A stretch of DNA of 64,000 nucleotides from Theropithecus gelada (taxonomy: Eukaryota; Chordata; Mammalia; Primates; Cercopithecidae). Below are positions 11,170 to 22,330 of the stretch, one piece after another. The DNA is taken from contig NC_037672.1 of NCBI RefSeq assembly GCF_003255815.1, forward strand, positions 107,894,686-107,958,685, given 5' to 3'. The first letter of the stretch is position 1, and the number at the start of each line of letters is the position of its first letter. The position numbers and the translations under genes are program-made. Below the pieces are notes generated by a model. That model was given only the letters and a program-made list of their open reading frames with translations. It had not been told where the DNA came from and made no database searches.

Positions 11170-11810
11170 GATTCTTCCCTTATGTTGCTTACCAAAGTTT
11201 TATTCAGCATCCACTCTATGACAGACACTGTGCTGGGCTGTAGGAATATAAAAGAAAAAAAAAATTGCTCCTGTCCTCCAGGAGCTCTTTATTAGTGGTG
11301 AGACCCAAGTAGATGAAGGGGTTTCAAGAGGTCAAGTAGAGTGACTTACTTCTAGAGGTATGCGGGGTGATTTAGAAGCACAGTGGCTGGGTGGCTAAAT
11401 GAGACAGGTAGGAAAAGAGGGCTTCTTTGAAGGGTAGCACTTGAGCAGTTTGGAAGGACAAGACAAAGATGCTGAAGAATTGAGGAAGAGAATGGAAGGG
11501 ATTCCGGCGGAATTCTAGAGGGAAAGGAACTGAAATGTCATGGAGGTAGTAAACAGCATGACATACGTAGGGAGTAAATAGTTGTTCAGTGAGGTTGGAG
11601 CAAGGATGTGAATAAGGGTGTGACAGGGGTAAGATTAGAGTGACAGGCAAAAGCAAGGCCAAAAAGGCCTCAAATGCTAAGCCAAGGAGACTGGCCTTTA
11701 TCCTGAAAATTGTAGAGCCATAAAGGATTTTCAACAAGAGAGTAGTGACAAATTCAGATTTGTAATTTAGAAATGTCTCTGGAACTCTAGAGGATTTGAA
11801 TGGATTGAAT
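11170..11810 (+). mobile_element. Old L2-like interspersed repeat
   Basis: Phrases such as 'ctctatgacagacactgtgctgggctgtagg', 'aggagctctttattagtgg', 'gccaaggagactggcctttatcctg' and 'ggattttcaacaagagagtagtgacaaattcagattt' match the old L2-associated mammalian repeat text that I remember. Diverged; no open frame. Confidence 0.55.
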
Positions 11811-12026
11811 GAGTTGAAATTGTGGGCAGAGGGACCCCATCATAGACTCTTGCCGAAACATGGTCAGATAAGAGATGACAAGGCCTTAACCAGAACAGCA
11901 GCCTGGAAAAGGAAAGTACAGAGCAGATGCAATTAGTACCAGAAAGGTGGAATCCTCAGGACAAAATAACTAGCTAGATGGGGGTGGGCACGAGAGAAAG
12001 GAACAGTCTAGGTTGGTTCTCAGGCT

Positions 12027-12967
12027 TGTTAACCAGAAATAAAATCCTTAGCCTTCCCACCAACTGAAATGACCCCCTCTTGGTCAAGGGGACCCCAGGA
12101 AAATCTGAAAAACTGCATTCCGTCCATGATGAAAAGGGAAGTCATACCTTCTTCCTTTTGGGGTTTAGGCACAATTGACCAGCATTAACATGGAAATAGT
12201 GATCATAAGACTGACAAAACAGACTCTTTGTGTCAATAAGATATCAAATTCCAACCTGACTCTGGTATAGCATCACAAGACGGATAGCACACCCTGAAGG
12301 CAATGAAAATATTTTACCCCTGAATGTATTTCTTTGACATATTTTGAAATGGCCTGCAAAGCCATGTCTTGTGGAGGAAACCTGCATCTGTAAAGAATCT
12401 TCATTAATGCTGCCAGAACTTCCCTTTCTAGGTCTTTCCTGGATCTAGGAGAGATGAAATGAGAGTCTGACACCTTAAAAGTCTGAAGAGAGACATTTAC
12501 CATCTATTCTCTCTGAAGGCTGCTATCTGGAGTCTTCATGTACGTTATTATTTTGTTAGAACCTTGGTCTCCACAACCCCCCCTTATCTTAACTCAAACA
12601 TTTCTTTCACAGACTTCAAATCTTTAGACTAAGTCTAATTCTTTCAACCAATTGCCAATGAGAAAACCTTTGAATCCACCTATCACCTGTAAGCCCCCTC
12701 ACCCAACCCCTCACCTCTCCTCCCACCTCCCAACTTCAACATATCTTGCTTCTTTAGGCTGAACCCATGTATACCTTCCATGTACTGATTTATGAATTTA
12801 CTTACAATTCTTGTCTTCCTAAAACGCATAAAGCAAAACAGTACCCTGACTGCCTTGGTTACACTTTTTCAGAATAGCTTGAGGCTGTACCCTGGGGCAT
12901 GGTCACTCATATTGGCTCAAAGTAAACCTCTTTAAATATTTTACAGAATTTGGTTATTCTGTTAACA
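12027..12967 (+). mobile_element. ERV1-type LTR (solo or fragment)
   Basis: Begins tgttaacc and ends ttctgttaaca. The 3' part has 'aaagtaaacctctttaaatattttacag' after a polyadenylation-like 'cataaagcaaaaca' region, the layout of a primate class I LTR, and the text runs without break from 12027 to the end. I find no target duplication of matching bases, so the boundaries are approximate. No gag, pol or env sequence adjoins it. Confidence 0.65.
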
Positions 12968-14544
12968 TGCGTCTGGCCTGGATACCGGGGAGAAGGCTGA
13001 TGTCTGTTTCCAAGACAGAGAACCCAGCAGGAAGTGCTTGATTGATGGCCAAATGTAAGGAAGGCTTGACTTTTAGAGGGATTTTTAATTTATCTAACCT
13101 AATGGCATTAAAGCTTACAAAAGTTAATGATAATCCCATATTATAGCTGCAACAGCATCATTTTAATCATCTAAATTTGCATATTGTCATTTTTAATATA
13201 TTTAAATTTTTTCAATTCTAAGCATATATTAAATAATCCCAGTAACTGCAATTACTGGAAAGATCCCTTTGTTTCTATTTTCCCAGATGACAGGTTATAG
13301 AAGGTCATTTTGTAGGCCTGATAATCGTTAACTAATACAACTCAACTGAAGTTTCAAATTTTGTGTTAACAGGAATTGAATATTCAAAGGCAATGTCATT
13401 GATTAACTGCAAGAGATAACTTCTTTTCAGATGATGCAATAACTGATGTTATTTTCAGATGAAAAAGAAAGGGATTTACATGCTAAGTATTTTCCTTGTG
13501 TTGCTTTCAGTAGGGCCATCTAAAAAGAATAAAAATGTCAGGTTTTCAGTGCAGCATCGGAACCAAGGTGAAAAAGTTCCCTTTTCTAATAACAAAACTG
13601 TTACCCCAATCAATACTCAAAAGAAGTCCAACTAGATGAATAAAAGAGCCCATCATCTCCTAAACTGGAAGCAGACATTCCAGCATCTTCCAGGGTCTTC
13701 ACTCTCTTATTCTCTGCCTGATACGCTGACCTTCAAAAGATAAAAGTGTGTTGTGTTGCATGTTGGTTGAAACCATCCACACCCCTGTGAAGGTCTAGAT
13801 GTAGGGTAAGCAGAGTCAACAGTGAAGTGTCTGTGTGCTCTACCCATGGGGGTTATTCTTTTGGCTGAGACTGCTGGTTGCCTTCCCAGTCTCTCCTCCC
13901 TCTCTACCTTAGCAACAGATTGTATTTGGGACAGCCATATACCAGGCTAATGATAGCCATATACCAAGCTGCATTTCTAAACTTTCCTGGCATTTATAGG
14001 TGGACAATCAGTAAGATGTATGAGGAATGTCATTGGATGGGGCTTCCTGGAAATCTCCTTAAAAGGGCCTGATTCAGCTGGGATGAGTTCCTTTTTGCCA
14101 CTAATAATAAACAGCCCTAATTTATAGACCACCGTAGTCAGGTCACATTGCAAACAGACAGAAGCAATTCCTCACTGGTAAAAATTACCTTAAGCATTGA
14201 AAAGTTGTGCTTCAATACTTCTCTGAACCATAAAACAAATTCTCTCAGCATCTTTATGTGATACAAGAGGGTAAACACTGTTATTTACATCTGAAGGACC
14301 AGTTACAAAAAGTCCTCAGGCCTGGACGTTTTTAAATTCAGTAGGTAAGGGAAAGAAAACCCTGCTACGGCTGCATCTGGGCCCTGAGTGAAAAGATCTT
14401 TGTTCTTTTCACTGGATCCTTCAGTAACTGAAATAAAGTAATTAGAAAGTCTTTTTAGAAAGTCAGTTTATCTAACAGATTAGTGGTTTATAATGTCATA
14501 ACATAGCAGTCTATATGTTGTTTTGAAGTATCTGTGAGAGGAAG
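12968..14544. other. Unassigned DNA
   Basis: AT-rich sequence with no gene. There is a local repeat of 'gccatatacca' near 13935 and 13957. A weak 'cattggatgggg...ccttaaaagggcctg' block near 14030-14070 resembles old hAT-type repeats but is not assignable by eye. Confidence 0.4.
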
Positions 14545-14775
14545 AAGAATGGAGATGTGGTTAAGAGTGGAATCCCAGCTCAATCACTTTCCGACTCTAG
14601 GACCCTGAACCAGGTGCTTTAAAAGAAAAAACTTCATCTAAAGTGAGAATGAGAGTAGCAACCAACTCAGAGAGTTGTATGAAGATTAAATGAGGTAATA
14701 GATGTTCGGTTCTTCACACCTGTCTTGGAAACTAATAAATAAGCCGTTCATGTTAGCCATTATTATTTTATGGCC
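14545..14775 (+). mobile_element. MIR SINE, plus strand
   Basis: Diverged MIR in order: 'gtggttaagagtggaatcccagctc', 'cactttccgactctaggaccctgaacc', 'agagttgtatgaagattaaatgaggtaatag', ending in the 'agccattattatttt' tail region. Confidence 0.8.
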
Positions 14776-14990
14776 CACAGAAGCCAACATTTTAGCTATA
14801 ATTAGGTTCAGAGATAAGTAATAGAAAGAGCTCAAGTAGCAGTAGCTTAGCTAAAGTAAAAATAATTGTCTGTCGTGTAAAAGTCCAGATTTCTGTTATC
14901 TGTGTCTGGAATGGTGGCTCTTCTCCATGAGGTTCTTCCTCCAACTTAAATATTATCTCTGCTATTTACCTTTTCCTAGCCAAACCTGGA

Positions 14991-15285
14991 TTTTTTTTTT
15001 TTTGGAGATGGAGTCTCACTCTTATTGCCCAGGCTGGAGTGCAGTAGCACGATCTTGGCTCACTGCAACCTCCGCCTCCCGGGTTCAAGTGGTTCTCCTG
15101 CCTCAGTCTCCTGAGTAGCTGGGATTACAGGCGCCCACCACCATGCCTGGCTAATTTTTGAATTTTTAGTAGAGATGGAGTTTCACCATCTTGACCAGGC
15201 TGGTCTCGAACTCCTGACCTTGTGATCCACCCGCCTCGGCCTCCCAAAGTGCTGGGATTACAAGTGTGAGTCACCGCACCTGGCC
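14991..15285 (-). mobile_element. Alu SINE, minus strand
   Basis: A full-length reverse-complement Alu from a T14 tract to 'ccgcacctggcc'. Flanks 'acctggattt' and 'accttgattt' form a probable target duplication with one mismatch. Confidence 0.95.
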
Positions 15286-15655
15286 ACCTTGATTTCTTTA
15301 GAGTATATGTTTAGTTACTTTCTTTCTTTTGTTGTACATGCATATTCTGCTTATGTAACTACTAACTTTAAAAATTGTGAATTCAAAGAACAATGTCCAA
15401 GTACAAAAGCAATTAAGATGTTGTCATTAGAGGTGGGCAGAGATTAGAAATCTACTATAGCATCACTGGAATCCAGGTAAGAGGTGACGGTTCTGGAGTT
15501 TGAAGCCTGAGGGACTCTAGTCTGTGAAAAAAAGAGTTGCTAGAGAGAAAAGCAGAAAGTTAATTACTGTTTGAAGACATCATTGTTAGAGTGTGAGAAG
15601 AAGAAAAGAGATGAGCAAAACAAAACAAAACAAAAACTAAAGCGTGAATATTCTT
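15286..15655. other. Unassigned DNA between Alus
   Basis: No gene seen. It contains a short (CAAAA)n stretch at 15617-15637. Confidence 0.5.
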
Positions 15656-15671
15656 AATCCAATGGTTTTTT

Positions 15672-15906
15672 TTTTTTTAAGATGGAGTCTCTGTCGCCCA
15701 GGCTGGAGTGCAGTGGTGTGATCTCGGCTCACTGCAAGCTCCGCCTCCCAGGATCACGCCATTCTCCTGCCTCAGCCTCCCGAGTAGCTGGGACTACAGG
15801 CGCCCGCCACCACACCCGGCTAATTTTTATTAGGGACGGGGTTTCACTGTGTTAGCCGGGATAGTCTCAATCTCCTGACCTCGTGAGCCGCCTGCCTCGG
15901 CCTCCC
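15672..15906 (-). mobile_element. 5'-truncated Alu with 16-bp target duplication
   Basis: A minus-strand Alu that lacks its first ~40 bases: it stops at 'cctcggcctccc' instead of running on to '-ggcc'. The direct repeat aatccaatggtttttt flanks it at 15656-15671 and 15907-15922, so truncation happened at insertion. Confidence 0.95.
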
Positions 15907-16089
15907 AATCCAATGGTTTTTTCAGACACACATGCAAACTGTATAGGAGCACACACAGATGCAATAAACCCATATATAGAGGGCAGCAAGACTGAATGTA
16001 AGATTCGGCATAAGGAGAGACTGTGTATGAAGTGGTGTGGAGAGATTGGACGAAGAGGACTGTATCTTCATTTGTAGCATGTTATGGAC

Positions 16090-16470
16090 AAGGCCCTAGA
16101 TTTTGGTTTGAGTGGTGGTTTCACTGCCACCAAGTTACCACATAGTACTTAACAATAGCTCTCATACAAAGATGAACACCAGAAAAAAAACAAACTCTAA
16201 CAGGCCAATTATTACAGAAGAAATCGCTTCCCAAACAGAAAATATGAAGGGGGAAAAGAACACAGTTACAATATGAACAAAAAAGATGAACTCAGAAATA
16301 AATTTAATGAGAAATGTACACTCTTAGGGTTTTGGAGATTGGGGGTTTACACATCAGCTTTAGAATTAATGCCATTTTTCTGGGCTCTGCATCCTCATCT
16401 AGAAATAAGAGAATCAAGTTACACAATTTTAGAATCTCTTTCAGCTTTAATAGACTATGTCCATACACAC
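16090..16470 (+). mobile_element. Possible old MIR/L2 relics
   Basis: Weak text such as 'tttggtttgagtggtggtttcactgccacc' and 'gggctctgcatcctcatctagaaataagagaatc' resembles old mammalian-wide SINE/LINE repeats. Low confidence; no gene. Confidence 0.35.
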
Positions 16471-16799
16471 TTCCTTGTTGAAATTTTCCATGAACTTGAT
16501 GTAGCATAAGTAGTTCCATGACGTTTCACTGCCTCTAGTAAATATCTTGACTAATCATCTAGAACATAAAAACAAAAACATTGCTTTTAAAACCTGAACA
16601 GGAAGAATTGTTTAAAGTAGTTATCTTTTTATTTCTCCATTTTGTTTGGGGGAAATAAAGATCTGAGTGTCTGGGATGTGAGATGTCTCTTGATGGTTAG
16701 TATGATTTGCAGTGCTATATCCCTTCTGGCTTTATTTTTATGAATATATTTCTGAAATTATAGTGAAAGGCAAATAATGGAATGTGGTTGTTTTGTAAT

Positions 16800-17020
16800 A
16801 GAGGGAAAAATACATTTAGGTCAAAAGAACTATGTCTGACTCCAGCTTTGCTGGTTAGTAGTGGTTAGTACCATTTGACCTTACATAAATCAGTTCACTA
16901 CTAAATAGAAGAGTCCTAATCTACACGATGAGATAATAACATAACCTCTGCAGGGTTGCTGTGAACATGGAAAGGAGTAGTGTAATATCATTTTATAAAA
17001 TGTAAAATGTTATGTATACT
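16800..17020 (+). mobile_element. MIR-like relic, plus strand
   Basis: 'ccatttgaccttacataaatcagttcactac', '...ctacacgatgagataataacataacctctgcagggttgctgtgaacatgg' follows the MIR order. Strongly diverged. Confidence 0.55.
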
Positions 17021-17478
17021 TCATAAATTATTTCACTAGCAGATTGTGAAAACCCTATTTTGAAATTTTCCTATGTATGCATGTCTTACTTGATCTGAAA
17101 GGAAGTACCCTATTGTTTGTGCAGTCAGTATTGGCTTGGCTTTTTGTCCCCAAATTGAGTGCTTTTTCAACATGCTGGAAGACATTTTTAGAGGTAGTGT
17201 TTTCCCCCTCTGTTGACTAGATGATTTTATGTATTCAAATGCCTCCTCTGAATTGCACTCCAAGAGTTTTGATAAAGAATGCTGCTTGGGCAAAGTTATA
17301 CAAAATGGAAAGCCTACGTTTCTGACAAAGCAACCACATCTGTCTAGATTTTGCAAACAGTGGGGTCAGGATGGCTGGGATTATGGGTTCCTTCAACATT
17401 GCTAGAGTTTTCAGACTCAAATGCTTCCAGGGGCAGGGCCATGCAGGTAATGAATGACAACCCCTAGAATGATAATCA

Positions 17479-17535
17479 TTTTCCTCCTCCTCCTCCTCCT
17501 CCTCCTCCTCCTTCTCCTTCTTCTTCCCCTTTTTT
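17479..17535. repeat. (TCC)n/(TTC)n triplet repeat
   Basis: A clean CTC-CTC array followed by CTT units. On the minus strand it encodes only poly-Glu/Lys in a random open frame. Confidence 0.95.
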
Positions 17536-17877
17536 TTCTTCTTCACAGAGACAAGTGAACATTTATTTTTGTGCCTTTCTCCCTATGTGTATTTCAAGTC
17601 TTTTTCAAAACAAGGCCCTAGGAATCTCCAGATTCAGTTATGTCCCTGGGCTTGGTTGACTGCTGCAGGAGTCTTAGGGAGACTTGCATGAACGCTAGAG
17701 TTACTCATTTACCAACATTAAACCATGGGGTAGAAGATGCAACAAAGCAGGATGCCTTCTTCCATGGAATGTGCTGATTTCAGATGAGGCGGCAGCCAAT
17801 GTAGAAAACACTGGAATTTTTCCTTGGAACTGGACTGTGAAGAGAGGTGCCTGCCACGAACATAAGCTACTGTCTTT

Positions 17878-18173
17878 TTTTTTTTTTTTCCCGACAGAGT
17901 TTCACTCTTGGTGCCTGGGCTGGAGTGCAGTGGCGCGATCTCGGCTCACTGCAACCTCTGCCTCCTGGGTTCAAGCGATTCTCCTGCCTCAGCCTCCCGA
18001 GTAGCTAGGATTACAGGCATGCTCCACCACACCCAGCTAATTTTTGTATTTTTAGTAGAGGCAGGGTTTCTCCATATTGGTCAGGCTAGTCTCGAACTCC
18101 CAACCTCTGGTGATCCACCAGCCTCAGCCTCCCAAAGTGCTGGGATTACAGATGTGTGCCACCACAGCTGGCC
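17878..18173 (-). mobile_element. Alu SINE with 13-bp target duplication
   Basis: A complete minus-strand Alu. The direct repeat agctactgtcttt lies at 17865-17877 and 18174-18186. Confidence 0.97.
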
Positions 18174-18309
18174 AGCTACTGTCTTTCCTTTGACCCTTCC
18201 TTTCTAGTTTTTGAAGATAAAGCAGGAAATAATCTCTGAAGATACTCAGTAAAAATTTCCCCCCAAAACACAAAAACACATGCTTCCCCTTCATTGATAA
18301 AAATTTACT

Positions 18310-19085
18310 GCAGTTTGGCACCTGGGTCTAGTTCAGCTGGCGGATGAGCTGATTGATGCGTTCACCCTGATAGCCAGGTGTGCCCATCTCCTTGAGGAAG
18401 CCCACTCTATTTTGGGTAGCATGATGGACCACTGAGAGGTGGAAAGGGAGCAAGAACCATGAGATCTCCTGGAAATGCTTCCCTGGGAAGGCAATTTCAT
18501 CAATGAGGTTTTCCAAGCAAATGATGCCAAACTTCCCCAGGTGCTCCTCAATCACTGTGTTGTGTGTCAGAGGGATGGTCTTATTCTTGACCTCAGATTG
18601 TCCATGTTTCAAAATGAGTTCCCGGACACACTTCAGATTTGGAAATCTCCAGGGCACGTAACGTTCCACTATATGCAGCATTTTTAGGTTCTAGGGGGTA
18701 ACTTTTACAAAGACACCACTAAAAATTTTCTTTAGGCGAAGTCTTGCAATGGTTCTCTGCACCAGTAAACTCATGCTATTGATCCTTTCTATGTGTCCAG
18801 CAAAGGCCAAGGAATGTTTATCTGGCAATTCCAAGGCGTGGGGTTTCACTTCTAGTCATCTGAGACACACCTCGTCACGTTTCTGCTACCAGGAATCATG
18901 TAGGAATGATTCCAGTCGTTTAAATCTGAGTCTTTTTCCTTTCCTCTGCTCCTTCTTTGCCGAACTGCCTGCTTCGCCTGGGTGGCTCTGAGGGCTTGAT
19001 AAGCCTTCCTCTTTTTCAGGAGATTTTCTGGAACCAAAGGAGTTTTTCTTTGCTCTTGCTCCGCCATCTTTCTAGTGTTGCTCTT
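18310..19085 (-). pseudogene. RPL7L1: RPL7L1 processed pseudogene
   Basis: An intronless copy of RPL7L1 (ribosomal protein uL30-like, a nucleolar 60S biogenesis protein). The start codon lies at 19067 on the minus strand, preceded by 5'UTR-like sequence, with N-terminus MAEQEQRKTPLVPENLLKKR. The last 117 codons or so run to a stop at 18328-18330 and include TVIEEHLGKFGIICLE and the C-terminus GERINQLIRQLN. The middle is broken: frame changes occur after residue ~45, and a stop replaces an Arg codon (LR*LEVKPHALELPDKH, near 18860). The whole coding length is covered without introns, so it is a retrocopy. I see no clear A-tail or target duplication. Family identification is by recognition of the protein, not by search. 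Confidence 0.92.
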
Positions 19086-19600
19086 TTACTTTCTTCTTAA
19101 TCAAACAGCAACAAAACCAGCATAAGCTTACTGATAAATGTCAAGTGACACTTTCATCCTACTGGGGAGAAGAGAGAATGTTGGGGATATTGTAAAATGA
19201 ACTCCAAATACCCATCTAAAGGGGGCGTCTACTACTCAGTGACAACCAATTATTGCCGATCTGACTTTTCAGGAAGGACTCCATATCTTTTTATGTTTAA
19301 AATGCTCATAGATAATTCAAATTTCAAAAATCACTGTGCTGATCAATGCTGTTTATGGGGGAAAATGTTCTGTGGTGGCTTCCAGTGGCCAGGTGATGAC
19401 CACTAAGTGAGACTTATATTATTGGAGGAAAACATTTTTGCAATTAATAAGAGTGTCTTGAGCCTCCCTTTCCATCCAGAATTCTCTCTCGCATTTTAGC
19501 TCCCATAACACTGAATCTATAATTATTTACTAAATGCATTGTTCTAGTTTTCTCCTGACTAGAAGGTAGATTGGAGAAGGCAAGGAATTAGATTTCTGAG
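19086..19600. other. Unassigned DNA
   Basis: No gene or named repeat seen. Confidence 0.5.
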
Positions 19601-19604
19601 GTCC

Positions 19605-19790
19605 CCAGGACAGTGTTTCTTAAACTTGAGTTCAGCAGAAGAGTCTCTTAAGGTCTTAGTAGCAGAGATTCTGGTTCCTTGAATCAAGGTGAATCGCACA
19701 TATACGCTTTTTAAAAAAAATACAGTTTCAAGATGATTTGGTTGCAGAATAAATCTCACATGACACTTTGAAAAATGTTGCCTTAAAGCA
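19605..19790. mobile_element. Possible MER5-like hAT relic
   Basis: 'cagtgtttcttaaacttgag' opening, 'gcagagattctggttcc' in the middle and 'gacactttgaaaaatg' near the end match the MER5 MITE layout, but divergence is high. Confidence 0.4.
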
Positions 19791-19854
19791 GTAGTTGGGC
19801 TTTTCCATTTTTCCCCTTTGGCCAGGACCTATGGACTGTTCAGTTTGCGCACAT

Positions 19855-20216
19855 TTCCTTCCTTCCTTCCTTCCTTCCTTCCTTCCTTCCTTCCTTCCTT
19901 CCTTCCTTCCTTCCTTCCTTTCCTTCTTTCCTTCTTTCCTTCTTTCCTTCCTTCCTTCCTTCCTTCTTTCCTTCTTTCCTTCCTTCCTTCCTTCCTTCCC
20001 TTCCTTCCTTCGTTCCTTCCTTCCTTCCTTCCTTCCTTCCTTCCTTCCTTCTTTCCTTCCTTCCTTCCTTCTTTCCTTCCCTTCCTTCCTTCGTTCCTTC
20101 CTTCCTTCCTTCCTTCTTTCCTTCTTTCCTTCCTTTCCTTCCTTTCCTTCCTTTCCTTCCTTTCCTCCTTCCTTCCTTCCTTCCTTCCTTCCTTCCTTCC
20201 TTCCTTCCTTCCTTCC

Positions 20217-20247
<31 letters not shown>

Positions 20248-20303
20248 TTCTNNNNNNNNNNNNNNNNNNNNNNNNNNNNNNNNNNNNNNNNNNNNNNNNN
20301 NNT

Positions 20304-20347
<44 letters not shown>

Positions 20348-20381
20348 TTCTTTCTTTTCTTTCTTTTCTTTCTTTCTTTCC
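19855..20381. repeat. Long (TTCC)n/(TTTC)n microsatellite containing an assembly gap
   Basis: About 475 bases of TTCC, TTTCC, CT and TTTC units with periodic imperfections, split by a run of 51 N at 20252-20302. It abuts the tail end of a minus-strand Alu. Both strands give long open frames (poly-Ser/Phe/Leu/Pro and poly-Lys/Glu/Arg) that are artefacts of the repeat. Confidence 0.97.
20252..20302. other. Assembly gap, 51 N
   Basis: Unresolved bases inside the pyrimidine microsatellite. The true length of the repeat is unknown. Confidence 1.
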
Positions 20382-20660
20382 TCGGAGTCTCGCTCTGTTG
20401 CCTGGCTGCAGTGCAGTGCTGCGATCTTGGTTCATTGCAACCTTTGCCTCCTGGGTTCGAGCAATTCCTCCTGCTTCAGCCTCCCAAGTAGCCAAGACTA
20501 CAGGCGCGTGCCACCATGCCCGGCTACTATTTTTGTATTTTTAGTGGAGACGGGGTTTCACCATGTTGGCCAGGAAGTTCTTGCTCTTTTGACCTCATGA
20601 TCTGCCCACCTTGGCCTCCCAAAGTGCTGGGATTACATGTGTGAGCCACCGCGCCTGGCT
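20382..20660 (-). mobile_element. Alu SINE, minus strand
   Basis: 'ggagtctcgctctgttgcctgg' through both arms to 'ccaccgcgcctggct'. Its tail has become the TTTC/TTCC microsatellite. Confidence 0.95.
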
Positions 20661-21120
20661 GGAACTGCCCCACTGCCAACATTTTCATAAATAAATGTGC
20701 TCACTCAGTCCAGGTGGATCACAGGTAAAGAAGGCCAGTTTTGTATCATGCTCTTCTCCTCCTGCTTGATGGAGCGGGAGCAGAGGTGGGGCAGGGCACA
20801 AGCAGGCTCCATGACCCACTGCTCTGTGTTATCTAGCACAGAGCTGGGTCCCTTTATAGGATACTTTTTACTGTTCTTTGTTTTAAAAATTTACTGTTAC
20901 ACCAATGCATGACTTTAAAATTCTCACTTTTAGGAGAGTGATCAAAAGAAGCCAACTTGCTTTCTTACTTTCCTGGTCAATAGCAAGAATTCACATATGA
21001 TTTGAAGCTCCTACAGCATATTAACCCAAACAAAGCATTGGTAAGCCAGAGACAGTGCAACCTTCCAGGTACAATTCTAATTGTTCCAGGAAAAGGCCAG
21101 TTCTGTGAGATACGAGTGCT
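20661..21120. other. Unassigned DNA
   Basis: No gene or named repeat seen. Confidence 0.5.
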
Positions 21121-21133
21121 CAAAAAAATTATT

Positions 21134-21166
21134 ATTATTATTATTTTTTTTTTGAGACGGAGTCTG
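21134..21166 (-). mobile_element. Ultra-short Alu insertion (tail plus ~15 nt)
   Basis: A T-run followed by only 'gagacggagtctgg', the last bases of an Alu 3' end in reverse. Similar flanks 'caaaaaaattatt' and 'gcaaaaattattt' make a plausible target duplication. Best read as an extremely 5'-truncated Alu retroposition. Confidence 0.6.
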
Positions 21167-21259
21167 GCAAAAATTATTTTTTTGGTAAACCGGTATTGTC
21201 TATTCCTTATTTCAGATGGAAAAGTAACATTTATGTAAAGCAGCATTGTAAACAGAGAT

Positions 21260-21336
21260 GTCCTTCCTTCCTTCCTTCCTTCCTTCCTTCCTTCCTTCCT
21301 GCCTGCCTGCCTGCCTGCCTTCTTTCCTTCCTTTCT
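21260..21336. repeat. (TTCC)n(TGCC)n compound microsatellite
   Basis: About nine TTCC units change to five TGCC units and back to degenerate TTTC/TTCC. It abuts the tail end of a minus-strand Alu. Confidence 0.97.
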
Positions 21337-21601
21337 TCTTTCAACAGGGTCTCACTCTATCACTCAGGATGGAGTGCAGTGGTGTGATCATAGCTCACTG
21401 CAGCCTGGAACTCCAGGGCTCATGCAATCCTCCTGCCTCAGCCTCCCAAGGAGCTGGGACTACAGGTATGCACCATCATGTTTGGCTAATTTTTAAAATT
21501 TTTTATAGACACAGGGTCTCACTCTGTTGTCCAGGCTGGTTTCAAACTCCCGACCTCAAGCAATCCTCCTGCCTCATCTCCCAAACCCACCATGCCAAGC
21601 C
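21337..21601 (-). mobile_element. Older Alu (AluJ-like), minus strand, internal deletion
   Basis: 'acagggtctcactctatcactcagg ... gatcatagctcactgcagcctggaactccaggg' is AluJ-like text. Near its 5' end 'ctcatctcccaaacccaccatgcc' shows a deletion of the usual 'aagtgctgggattacaggcgtga' block. Confidence 0.9.
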
Positions 21602-21834
21602 CTTTTCTTAAATATTCATATAGGAAACTTTGTTACCTTTATTGCCAACAAAGAAGAAGTATTGTTAGGATTCATATACCCATGAAAATCTAATTCTGAC
21701 CTCTGCCAAGGACAGTAATAAGGGGGAAATGTATTTTGACTATTAAGTATAACTTTCTTACAAAATCTCTGATTTTAAATGATTGCCTGACACTCTGTCT
21801 TGGCATCGTTAGCCAAATGACCAATTTTTCATAG

Positions 21835-22128
21835 TTTGTTTTGTTTTTTGAGACCGAGTCTTCCTCTGCCGCCAGGCTGGAGTGCAGTGGTGCGATTTTG
21901 GCTCACTGCAACCTCTGACTCCTTGGTTCAAGTGATTCTCCTGCCTCAGCCTCCCAAGCAGCTGAGATTACAGTCACGTGCTACTGTGCCCAGCTAACTT
22001 TTGTATTTTTAGTAGAGACGGGGTTTCCCCATGTTGGCCAGGCTGGTCTCGAACTCCTGACATTGTGATCCACCTGCCTTGGCCTCCCAAAGTGCTGGGG
22101 TTACAGACATAAGCCACTGCGTCCAGCC
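21835..22128 (-). mobile_element. Alu SINE, minus strand
   Basis: Full-length, from 'gttttttgagaccgagtc' to 'ccactgcgtccagcc'. Flanks 'caatttttcatagtt' and 'taatttttcattgtt' are a likely target duplication with mismatches. Confidence 0.95.
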
Positions 22129-22189
22129 TAATTTTTCATTGTTAATGAAGCACTTTGACAGGGAAATTCACAGATTTTCTTTGCAGGTA

Positions 22190-22330
22190 AGCTAGGAGGC
22201 TTTCACATAAATACCCACTTAATTCCACTGACAACTTGGAAGGAGGGTTTTGTTTCTCATTCTACAGGTGAAGATGCTAAGGCTCAGTGAGGCTAATCTA
22301 GTTTCTCAGAATCACAAACCAAGTCAGTCC
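22190..22330 (-). mobile_element. MIR SINE relic, minus strand
   Basis: 'tctacaggtgaagatgctaaggctcagtgaggctaatctagtttctcagaatcac' is antisense MIR. Confidence 0.65.

Noticed and set aside
19728..20600. Open frames of 249-260 codons on both strands
   Set aside because: They are translations of the TTCC/TTTC microsatellite (Pro-Ser-Phe-Leu or Lys-Glu-Arg repeats) across an N gap, not genes.
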